The translations under genes and the position numbers were made by a program. 64,000 bases of DNA from Ectocarpus siliculosus. Lineage: Eukaryota; Sar; Phaeophyceae; Ectocarpales; Ectocarpaceae. The notes under the pieces were generated by a model. The model was not told the DNA's origin, ran no database searches, and worked only from the letters and a program-made list of their open reading frames with translations. Positions within the stretch are counted from its first letter, which is position 1. Every line of letters starts with the position of its first letter. The stretch covers positions 1,865,180 through 1,929,179 of the forward strand of contig FN649751.1 in the NCBI GenBank assembly GCA_000310025.1, in the 5' to 3' direction. Positions 35,701 through 45,708 of the stretch are shown piece after piece.

Positions 35701-36842
35701 CAGCCATCCTCTGGGATCGCCGACACAACAGGGAGAGCGGCACAACTGTCAGCCTCGCCACCGAAGGCCGCCACCGTCACGTCCACTGTTCCTGAGGGCA
35801 GCGGGCCTGTGGACAACGAGAGGTGCCACGGTGCCTGCTCCTGCCGAGGTGCATCGGTCGCGAAGGGTGAGAGTGAGGGCAGTTCCAGCAGGAGAGAGGC
35901 AACAAGGGTGCGTAGTAAGAGTTCACACGACACCTAGGGACAGCAGAACCGCACAGAAGGCGACTCTTTGGTTCCAACGCGCACAGAACCCTCGCCAATG
36001 CCGGACCATGTTTCAAGGTGAGCCAGACGACATCCATCCGCGTATCGCCTCGGTCGAGCCCCCCAATACGCCCCAAAATCGAACTAACCTGCTCAGCTTC
36101 TTCCCTGGTCATTGGTGAATACATGCCGTGTCCCTGGGATACACGCCCCGGTTGTTTGCCCGGTCGAACTCTCAGTGTGATGAATTTCCCGACGTCGTCT
36201 TCGCCGACCTGGCGCTGGGCGGCATCCTGCCACTTTGACTCCACGACTCTCTGCATGGCATCTGCGAATTCCCCGGGACTGAACTACTGCGGCAAGCATC
36301 GCATACGCGGAGGCACGTTCGAGGTCGGGTCATCTTCAGCAAGCAAAATTAATTGGCATCTACAGGAAAAACCGGATGACCTTGTAGAGCTCAAGAGGCC
36401 ACACTCAACATGGGCTATTTGGCACTCTCGGTGTGTGTGTGGTCTGTGTAGAAGCCTTCTAAGTCGTTCATTTGGGATGGGGGGACATCGTGCAATAACC
36501 CGACAAGAGAATCCTGAGAACAACCCCGTGTCCTCTCACATCACGGTTCTAGTCTCTTTACTACGCACCCACCTCGGACATGTTCTGTCCCTCGAGAGCA
36601 ACAAGCGTGTCGCCCACCGCCAACCATCCCCGACGAGCTACCCACGGTAGCTCGCCGATTCTATCTCTCCGAAAGCTCAGTATCTCGAGAGCATGTCCGA
36701 CGTTGACGCCCAAAGGTGTCGCCGACAGCGGGACATGGATGTCATAGTCATCTGCAGTGGTAGTACCGGAGTCGATTCTACCGGTGGTTGTTGAAGACGC
36801 CTCAACGAAGAAGACCAAGAAGGCTGCTGCCTGCCGCATCAT
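31704..36842 (-). CDS. Secreted or endomembrane protein with PDZ-like and protease-associated (PA) domains
   Basis: Eight exons: 36842-36573, 36283-36089, 35840-35676, 35319-35136, 34777-34276, 33852-33600, 33027-32403 and 32191-31704. Phases agree at all junctions, giving 893 residues. MMRQAAAFLVFFVEASS looks like a signal peptide. A PDZ-like domain follows (GVNVGHALEILSFRRDRIGE, LAVGDTLVALEGQNMSEFSP, GKFITLRVRP; residues about 40-135). Next is a PA domain: IPEDGCLPLLNAQQ, then VKGAHVLVRRGRCSFLAKAL and VGIPVVMVSKLDGGEALQKL, with the typical RG.CSF motif. A second, diverged PA-like segment (GTTVLLLPPDPACSIE, LGAALLVVLTEASDD, PVPMLVLGRPGG) carries an inserted Ser run. The tail is acidic. PA domains act as lids or docking sites in vacuolar sorting receptors, subtilases and PA-TM-RING proteins. 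No protease triad or RING is visible. Exons 6-8 are less certain than 1-5. Confidence 0.65.
32699..32737. repeat. (CTG)n microsatellite coding for a Ser run
   Basis: About eleven CTG/CAG triplets at 32703-32735; on the minus strand they read AGC and encode serine in the PDZ-PA gene, between the two PA-like segments. Confidence 0.9.
33778..33823. repeat. (TCC)n microsatellite near an exon start
   Basis: About fifteen TCC/GGA triplets. In the PDZ-PA gene they encode a poly-Gly run at the start of proposed exon 6 if the acceptor at 33853 is used; otherwise they lie in the intron's purine-rich end. Confidence 0.85.
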
Positions 36843-37424
36843 GCCAACGGTCGGTTGGAGAAGCAAGGTCTGGCTTATTATAGGGAACAATGCAGGTAGT
36901 TGGACAGAGGTTAGTACGACTACCCGAGAGAAACAAGATGATTGCATGTATGTGTGGTTTCTCAGAAGATACAAGCTACGATGTAGATACAAACAAGCGA
37001 TACAGGATTCGGACCGGGTTGGTACGTATGACATATCCGATATCCACAGCGGCGGCGACATGATCCCTTGCATTTGACATACTGCTGTGCGATACTGCTC
37101 GGGAACACGCGCATTCTTTCTCCCTATGGCTCTACTTCGACGCTCTTACGATGAGCATTCGATGCCCTGGGCCACGCAGCGTTCCCATCGGGGACCTGGG
37201 GATGCAGGCCAGACCACGAGGCCGGACTGTGCTGATGGATCCCGCGACCAACTGCAGATTGCCCGCGACACAAGGCGACAGCGGCTCCGTGTAATGAGTG
37301 ACGTCCCTGCCTTGATATCGCGGAGCACCCTTAGAGAGGAGAGTCAGCTCCAGCGCAGCACAGGTCCGAGCTTAGCACAATAGCAGCATTGACAGCAGTC
37401 GTGCACACGGCAGAACACGGAAGC
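36843..37424. promoter_or_regulatory. Putative shared promoter of the PDZ-PA and coiled-coil genes
   Basis: 582 bp between divergent start codons, with no convincing coding frame. It may contain 5' UTR or an upstream noncoding exon of either gene. The regulatory role is inferred from geometry only. Confidence 0.3.
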
Positions 37425-40400
37425 ATGACTGAGAAAGGAAAAGAGGACGGCTCCGTCGCCGAAACCTTGGAGGAGAAGGTGCAGGAGCTGGTAACGGACG
37501 CGAAAGAGGAGACGGGTGGTTCCACCTCTGCTGCCGGCGTTTTAGACACTCTGAAGGGAGGCTTTCAGACAGTTACCGGCGGGGTGGGAATGGTCTGGCA
37601 AACGTTGGGCGAATGGAAAGATCAAGGTATAGAGTGTACCTGCGGGTGGTATACGTACCGCTATAGAATGTTTGTCGCGGTTCATAGAGGAACAAACTGT
37701 TGTCGGGTCGGGTCAAGTTTGTAATTTAGCACAGCAGCAGCCTTCTATCCATTCCACAGGAGTCAACCAGGGCTTCTTTCGGAGGTGAAGTGTGCTGTGT
37801 GTTATATCATGTTGGCGAGCTTTCCTTGTTGGTATATGGGGCAGTCTGTGTAGTCGTGCTTTCCTCGGTCTAGTCATTGCAAAAGTCCAAGGTCAATTTG
37901 TGCGATAAATGTACATGTGATAAGTCTGCGGCAATCAATAACGGTTGTTGTGCAGCAGGATGTGCGGGCCCTGGGAATGGCGCAGCCGCACAGCAGTACA
38001 AGTAGCGGTATTGAAAGTACAAGGTGCACACTTCTACCTTTTGTGTATCTCGACAGCGCCTCCAAATTCCATGATCTGCGTGTGACTCTGAATCGCCATG
38101 TTGCTATCCGTGCTCTCTAGGCCCGGTATGCGGTACAGCAGTAGTTGTCCCTGCTCAGCGCTGGTATGTGCCCACGCAGAAAATTGACCGGCAACATGTA
38201 GTCTATACCCACGGGCATGTACCGGCAATATTCAAAGTACAGATCCACTTGGTGAACTGCGGTGTTTGCCCGCCGAAAACACCGGCACTATAAACCGGCA
38301 CCATTAAACAGGGACACCTGTACTGCTTGTACTGCTGTGGATACCAAACGTTGCACAAGATATCACACCCCCTGGACCGATTTTCAACGCTCGATTACTC
38401 CGACTTGTTTAAATTTCAGCAGAAACAGTAGTGGTATTTTGTGGCGGTGCCGAAAATGGAGGGAGGCGTTGGAACCGTCTCGTCGAGAGCTTTCCGAACA
38501 CGCGTCATTTGTTTTCGGCATCTCCTTCGTCGTGGAGTAATCGGGCCTTGAAAATCGGTCAAGGGGGTGTGGTATCCTATCCAACCTACGGTAGGCAGGC
38601 TGTAGGAAGTCCAACGTGCAAGTCCATGCTCAACGACTGCCGTGTTGGCGAAGTGACAGAGCCGACCGCTGGGTTGCGTGCATCCCCAACCCCCATTTGG
38701 AACCGACCCTTACTCCCAAGCAGTTGCAACGAAGGTTAAGGTTAATAATTACATGTGCATATAACACTCAGTGGGCCCGTGTGCATGTCGTTGGTCGCAA
38801 ATGGGAACGGAGGGGCCCAAGATACAATGGACGGAAAATGAAGTGAGATTGAAGTGGGGTGCACATCGAGGGAGGGAGCCACCCGCCGGGGGCGGGGCTG
38901 TACTGTACCACATCGAGCCAACACCACTGCTCATGCCTTAGGTGTTACTCGTGAACCTCCTAATTGTTTGTTTGTTCACGTCAGAACGGAGCGTCGGGTG
39001 TGGATGCCTTAAGCAGGGTGTTCTTCCGTCTGGGGAAAGAGTTTTTTTTTGCTGGTCAAGCGTGTTGCTCTTCGCCGGCATCACTCTGTCTTGTTTAACC
39101 GTTTACTTCCTGCCTCGCCCAATGCTTGAATTTGACCAAAGAGCCAACATAAAACCCCCAATGAACAGGAACTCCGTTGAGAAAAATGTTCAAGACGGCA
39201 CGGTTGGACATAGAAGATACCGCAGCGAAGGCACGAGAGAGGGCCGCCTGCAGGCAGACGAAGATGAGGGAGAACATGCAGAAGATGGCCGAGGAGAGGC
39301 AGGCGCGTTTCAAGGAGTTCGACAAGTCAGGGGGTGAGAGCAAAAGAGAGAGATAGAGGCGCACGCCGTTGTTGTTGTTGTTATGGTTGTTGGTCGTGGT
39401 AGCAGTAGCGGTAGTGGTAGTGGCCGTTGTTTGTGGTAAAATGGCGTGGGTGTTGGTAGTGTGCTGGTGGAATGTTTGGAGCCCATTTCTCAAATGGCAA
39501 GGACTAATTACCGGTGAGTTTTTGACATCTACATATCTTTATATCTCCGGCACGGTACACAAATTGAGGTAAACACACCCCTGCTTGTTTTCGCTCGCTC
39601 TTTGTGAAATGCGGCTACTGTACGCAGCGCGGAGCTCACGAGTGATGAACAGGCGCCGTTCGCTGACTGTCTGCCCTGGCTCTCTCCTCCTCCTCCTCCT
39701 CATCATTATGGCCTTTTGCGTGTTGTCGGCGTCGATTATGATCGGACGTTGATCGCTTTCTTTGCGGATGGCCTTGTCGCGTGTCTCTGTTGTTTTTATG
39801 CATGTACACCTCTATCTGTCTGTCAGCGCTGACAAAATGCTCGGAGATAAAGAAACAACACCCCGAGCTCGTGGTCGGGGGCTTCACGCTCGCAGTGGCC
39901 CTGCCTTCGGCACTCGGTGAGCAAGCTACCTATGGCACCTACCTACCTGCAAGTGCTGTGGTAATATAGAGATGGCACACTTGTAGAGGGGGCAGGCTCT
40001 GTTGCTTTTCAGTGTTGTGTCATTTACGGATTGTATCACCGCCTGGAAGGTATGTAGTGTTTTTCGAGCTCGTGATGAAGGGCGATGCGCTTGCTTGCGG
40101 TGGCTCTGCCGTCCGTGCGGAATGGGTAAGCAAGGGATCCATGGGGTTAGCCCGACATTGCTGTCGCGTTTACTGAGGCATTTTGTCATTTTTTACGGCG
40201 CTTCTCGAACGGTAGAACTTTACAACTTACCTGCGTGCTGGCGTTGGGCGCGCTTCTTGTCACCACTGCTGCTACGTGCGCCGGAAAACGACACGTGTGA
40301 AGGACCTACTTCTCTTTGACCGGATGTAGACAACAGCCTCGCCTGCTTCATTTGTTTCTTTGGAAAGAAAGAAAGAGTGTTCCATACCATTCCTCGTCAG

Positions 40401-41106
40401 CGTGCTTGTGTGGGTGGCTGCCTCCGCCGCACAGCAATAACCGACACATGAAACGGGCGTTGTTCTTTCTCTTTTTCTTCGTAAAAACGTTCCAGCCGGA
40501 CGGCGGGCGTTCTTCAGGAACGGTGCGAGAGCTTTGGTGCTGTCGTCTGCCGTGGTGTACGGGGGAGCATGGATGAAGCGGCGAGGCCTCACACCGCCTC
40601 AACTCGTAGGGAGCGATGACAGCGAGGCCCCGCGACCGCAGTGATACGCCGATCGAGTCTTTCACACTAAGCACGATATGTCTGCTGCAAGTCGGAGGGA
40701 AGGAGGGGTTGGGGTTCGGGCAGAGAGGGGCGTGCAGGATTTCATGGCCTTCTCTCTCGCGAAGAGGTCATGTGTTGGAGGGAGAGGTGGAGGGACGGAG
40801 GGACAGGGGCGGGGAGGAGATGTGCTTCCCGCGTACATCGGCATGCACCAATTTGGTGAGAGTGAACAACCGATATCTTCTTGTGCAGGTCATGGGCTGA
40901 CCTGCCTACCAGCTCAATGATGAGAACGGTTCTCTTGCTCCGAAACCGAATGATTGACTGGAGGCTAAAAGGTTCGCCTTGGGATTCTGGCTATGCCGTT
41001 GTCATGGCAATTTCATTTTGCAGGAGTAGCAGCTCGCATTCGAGCATTTGATACCCACGTCGGGAATTTTGAACCCCAAAAGGGGCTTTTTTGTTGCACG
41101 TTGTGA
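37425..41106 (+). CDS. Charged helical protein with a C-terminal hydrophobic segment, unknown function
   Basis: Four exons, 37425-37626, 39169-39333, 39827-39916 and 41024-41106, all phase 1, encode 179 residues. The first 30 residues are acidic and helical (ETLEEKVQELVTDAKEE), followed by a Gly/Val segment (GGFQTVTGGVGMVWQTLGEW). Exon 2 is a long charged helix with coiled-coil character (TAAKARERAACRQTKMRENM, KMAEERQARFKEF). Exon 3 carries a hydrophobic stretch, LVVGGFTLAVALPSAL, that could span or dip into a membrane. I do not recognise the family. Length, charge pattern and a single late hydrophobic segment would fit a small organelle membrane protein, but this is inference. Exon 4 rests on a strong TTTCATTTTGCAG acceptor and matching phase. 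Another exon-like piece near 41295 was not needed. Intron 1 contains a MITE copy. Confidence 0.55.
38344..38591. mobile_element. MITE copy 2 in intron 1 of the coiled-coil gene
   Basis: A 248-bp element flanked by TA on both sides (38342-38343, 38592-38593). Inner terminal inverted repeats are well kept: CCGATTTTCAA followed by CTCGATTACTCC at the left, with the complement at the right. The outermost 15 bp have diverged between ends. It shares the core GCGTTGGAACCGTCTCGTCG with the copy at 24422-24638, and each copy has its own indels. No transposase frame. Confidence 0.85.
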
Positions 41107-43065
41107 AGTTTATTTCTTTTTCACGAAAGTGTGTGCCCAAGAGAAGAGCTTGCGCCACCAGTAATGATCAAGCACTTGTCCTTCCGCTGTCGTTGCGATA
41201 GCTGGTTTTTCGTGGTACATTGTGGCACACTTGCTGCTGCTATTGACTGTTCATGTCTCCGTGGCTTGTTTGGCGTGGGGGGGGCGGGGGGATCGCAGGG
41301 CCTTTCATCGCGTGTTCAAGCATACAACAAGTACACGGTATTTGGTTTTGGGGCTCTAGGGCTGGCCGGGAATAAAATTCCAGGACTATGCGACTCTTCG
41401 ACGTCATGCGAGTCACAGAAGTGACTTTTCAATTGCGGAACGTGTGCTGCACGTGTCTGTTGGAGAGAACATGTGGGGCGGTCAGGGTGTAGATGATGCT
41501 CGACGTCAACAATGCTCGGATTCAAAATCCCAAGCGGTTTCAAAGGGCGCGTGATCGATAACCGTACACCTTTGTACCCATCAGCTTTTCTTTCTTCTTT
41601 CGTTCTTTCTTTCAGCACCGGTCCACCTTCTTTTCATCGCCTTTTCACGTGCTTGGATTGGTTCCACTGTACTTGTAGTCGTCGCCTTTTCTTCCACGAC
41701 GAAATTGGTCCCAAACTGGATGAAGATACACATGCAATACTCTGTACGAGGAGAAGAAAGACATTGGACGACATGCGTGCGAAGGAATTCATTGTGCCCT
41801 TCATTTGTCCCGAAGGACGTGGTCAAATTCCGATCCTTCGAAGGAGCGGATGCTACTCCCAGAAAAAATAAACCCATCATGATTTTGAGTTTTCGAGTCC
41901 GGTAGCGATTTCCCTGAGCTGACGAAAGCTGCGCACACGAGATCGCGGCGGTGCCTTAGCGCGACCTAGACCTCGGCTTTCTCTGTGGGGATGTTCAAAC
42001 GAAGCGACGTCGGTGCCGAAAGCAAGCTCTTTCTCAGAAAATATACAATATGCACACAAGGTAAGCTTCGAAACGACATTTACTCCACCTTCCGGCTATC
42101 TACTTGCGCCTAGCCCCGCCCGTTCTCGGCAGTATCATCGCTTTGGCGTGAATTAAAAATCCACGTAAATTAAGAAGCAACAGCTACACGTCAGCACTAT
42201 CACCACTAAAAACTTGCAGCCTCCACTGCATGTGCAGACTCGGCTGTAGCAACAAACACCAACGAAGCTTGCGTCACTGAAAGGCAGGGCACCCGCCCGC
42301 GAAAATAGAGACGTGCTGTGGGGGTAGCGGGAATTTCGTGCTTTTGGCCGCTGGCTCACTCCCTTTCTCTCAAAACCTCACCACACCACAACACAAACAT
42401 GTAATTTACTTACGTCAGCCATCCGCCATTGGCCTCCCCTCCCTCCCCCCCAACGTCAACCCCCAAAAGGACACAGTAGTCCCATCCGAACTCTCAGAGC
42501 TTACGCGCGCTGTGCCAGCATATGCGCCTGTGGGGCGCCGGTCTGTTGCGGGCTCAAGTGCAACCCCGAGGAATAGACTACATATCTAGAGAAGGACTAT
42601 ATCCAGAGAACGAAATTGCCAGAGGGTGTTCATTCGTTCTACATGAATTAATCCCTCGCAGCTACAAACATACTACGCCCGCCACAGACCAGCGCCCCGC
42701 ATTTGCATTCCGTGGCATTCGGCAACCACGTATAGCCCGGTCAAAGGCTGATGACGCCCTTCACGGGCTGGTAGAAGAGTTCCTCTCCAGTCGCGTGTCC
42801 TTCAGCGCGAAAAGGAAAACGTGCTTCTCTCGAGAGAAACCCGCGGTGACCTGCGCGAAACAAATGGTGACAAGGAAAACGTTCGGGTAGGGTAGGGTAC
42901 ATGTACAAGCCGGAGGGGGAGGGATGTGTTAACAAGCTGCTCCATGTTGCCATAAAAAATAAGGACCGACTGCTGTGACTGTGACCGACTCATCCATGGA
43001 AGGGGTTACTGTTGAGTATTTCTGCCGGACAAAGGGATCCTGTGATTTTGTTAGTTTCTTGCATC
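41107..43065. other. Intergenic region between convergent genes
   Basis: I see no complete gene. A short plus-strand exon-like frame at 41292-41365 (RVQAYNKYTVFGFGALGLAG) follows a plausible acceptor but does not match the phase of the upstream gene. The rest shows only stop-rich frames. Confidence 0.4.
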
Positions 43066-45293
43066 CTACTGGTACCACATATTCACTCTTCCCGAGAAGA
43101 GCGCCGTGCGTGTGACAATCTTGGTGGGAGACATCGACATCGACCGTGCTTGCGGGCTGGCCCGTGGAATCACGGCGTAGATAGACTGCTGTGCACATGT
43201 CTATGGAGAAGAGTCAGGTGAAGCACCGCTTTGCACGGTGCGAGGTTCCTCGAAATTAATCGGTGCGATGAATACAGCAGAGCTTTTTGGGGTACTTGAG
43301 AAAACCCAACCAACGTTCGACTCCAACAAAAAAGTAGAAGAGACACAAGCTGTTGTCATGCAGGGGTGCTCGGCAGGGGCGATGAAAGGAACCCCCTTTC
43401 ACCGTTCTTCTCTTTGCACAACAACACTAGCATCGTCACAACACACAAAAACGAAAACCCAGAAGTTCAGTCTTCCTGGGCGCGCTTACCGCCCGCTTGT
43501 ACAGAGATACACGAACTGAGCAAAATAGAATTCAGTCGCGTTTACATAAATAGTGCTCTCAGCGCACTCAACAACGCATCACCCATCACACCTATTTAAT
43601 CAACCGTTGGAAACAATGTACGCTGCTCACCGTGCATACGAAAACTTTGGGCTTGTCCGAGTTGTTCATCACTCGGGTGGGGAAGTCGAACGTGGAAATG
43701 TCCAGATAGATGGGGTCTCCACTATCGTGGACGACATATCCCTGCGGCAGCATGACACCGGGGGAGTTGAGGGAAGGGAAAGGGTGGGGTTGGCGGGAGC
43801 GGAGAGGGGATGGGGGCTCGCTGACGAATTGGTGTACGTACCCCAACCGAACCGATTTGACGGCACACGATCATACCGGTCATACCATCCACCCACGCTG
43901 TGCCCAACACATTTTACGTGGGGCAGTCGCTGCTGCTGCTGCTGCTGCGACGTAGTCTGTGCCTGACAAAAAAAGGCGAAGCAAAAGGGAAGGGAATCCT
44001 GCTGGACCCAGCTTGGACTGAGAGTACGTTAACACATACGTGGGGTACCACGGTTGCTCCTCTTCAACGAAAACCTTTTCAAAACCAAATGTATTGCCTT
44101 CGAGGCACAGCCGAGGGTGTTCGTGTAACACGCACTGTTGTTCCAAAAAAATGGTGCGAAAGCCATGGACGTGCACAAGTATAAGGTAGACTACAGCTGG
44201 GCCGATGGTCGCGAAGCTCACAAAACGAAGGGTCCGGGTACGCTAAGCACGCTGTTCCACTTTCCATCTCTTTGTGCTATGCAGAATCCATGTGCTTGTG
44301 AGGAAAACTACTGTAACTATGCCCATTTTCCCCTCCCTCGCTCTCACGTTCAGGCCCAATAGGAGGCGCGCCGCCAACCGCTTCGAGACCGAGGAGCAAT
44401 GCCTCCGGAAGGCCATGACGACCTCCTGCTCCTCGAAAGGCTGGGTGCGAACACCCCGACCCCCCCCTGTGATTATCAACGGTTCCACAAAATTACGGGC
44501 GGCACGGGTGAGACACGGGTGTAGTGTAGTGTAGACTAGCGTAGCGTAGCTCAAGAAAATCATGGTACGTTCCAAATATCGTGAAACTGAACTGGGAATT
44601 AGCATGCCTTTGTCCACGGGTCAAAACCTGATCCGAGGGTCAGGTCTATTACGTGCCCGGTAAACGTATAGGAAACGAAAACAAACGGGTTAGTTGGAAC
44701 GACCCGCCAACATATCTGTCCATGACACGCGCGGTTGACCTAGACGGTGAAACCTGCCGGTCATGCCTTACAAATATTCCTGCAAAAAATGTAAATTTGA
44801 AGCAGACCCAGAGAAGGCCAACCAACGGTGGAAAAGCCAAACATATCACGAAAAAAAAACTACCGTAGCAGCTGCGCGTGTTGTTGCTAGGCAATGAAGG
44901 AAATCCATCGTACTTGTAGCAAGCATTTCGAACAAACACACGCACACACGTGTGCATACCACCCCCGCCTTCGAAAGACAGGACCCGCGACAAACTGCCA
45001 AACACCCAGCCAGGCGGTCAAAAACGTGTCCCTCCTACAGTACCATCGACGTATGTATTGCTGTCCATCTGGTAGACATGTGGTGCATGTTGCATAGTCT
45101 AGGACATGTAGGAGGCGACATGTTGCACCCACCGCGATGGAAATGCGATGAATGGAATCAGAAATGCGAAGCTGGTACTCACTCGCCGCTGCCTCACGGG
45201 GTGGATCCTGGTAGATGACGTCCAGGCCATCAAGCTTTCACCCTGAAAGGCCTGCCCAATGGCCATCCCCAGAAGGTCGAAGACTCTCGTCAT
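43066..45293 (-). CDS. Small unknown protein in four phase-0 exons
   Basis: Proposed exons are 45293-45183, 43962-43918, 43741-43631 and 43200-43066; all junctions are phase 0 and the model gives 133 residues. It starts MTRVFDLLGMAIGQAFQGES and passes through a short Gln run from (CAG)6. The best-looking exon, 43741-43631 (YVVHDSGDPIYLDISTFDFP, VMNNSDKPKVFVC), has a strong pyrimidine tract plus CAG acceptor and a GTGAGC donor. The GDPIYLD segment faintly recalls SMI1/KNR4-type (SUKH) domains, but the match is too short to name. A GC-rich minus frame near 44490-44354 (FEEQEVVMAFRRHCSSVSKR) could be an additional exon but its phase does not fit. The last exon is the weakest part. It is head-to-head with GET4. 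Confidence 0.4.
43922..43950. repeat. (CTG)n microsatellite
   Basis: About six CTG/CAG triplets; read on the minus strand they encode the Gln run of the small unknown protein. Confidence 0.7.
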
Positions 45294-45708
45294 CTCGTCC
45301 GTTGCCCCTGCCGACCCTCTTTTAGGAGAGCCTGTGTCGCGGTGATCTTCTTTCCCCAGTCATCCTCGCCAAAACAAAGACCTGGATTCTTTGCCTCAAA
45401 GATACAATACCCTAGTGAACGTTGCCTAGATCGTCTGGCTGTGAGTGACTATTGATCATTCTAGACTTGGCCAAGGGGGAGAAGCAGCAGGCCAAGAGGC
45501 AGTGCGCGGTGTCGCGGCTCATCATTCATGATATCCTTGGAACTTGGAAACGCGGGGAGGGGGGGGGGCGCGAATCGCTCTCTGTCTTATGTATGTACAA
45601 CCATCATTGCGGAGCCCCCAGCCTACCACCAACACTACTTGACTCGCACACCGGCACCGTCCACAGCCCCAGCAACCAAGCGACGCTACTGCCAACGTAC
45701 TCTGGGCT
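45294..45708. promoter_or_regulatory. Putative shared promoter of the 45293 gene and GET4
   Basis: 415 bp between divergent starts. A plus-strand frame at 45466-45555 (LAKGEKQQAKRQCAVSRLII) has a coding look and follows a TCATTCTAG acceptor, so this interval may also hold an upstream exon of GET4 or part of another transcript. The promoter role is inferred. Confidence 0.3.

Noticed and set aside
43083-43180. Plus-strand frame reading ITILVGDIDIDRACGLARG
   Set aside because: No phase-compatible upstream plus exon; the same bases fit the last minus exon of the small unknown gene at least as well.
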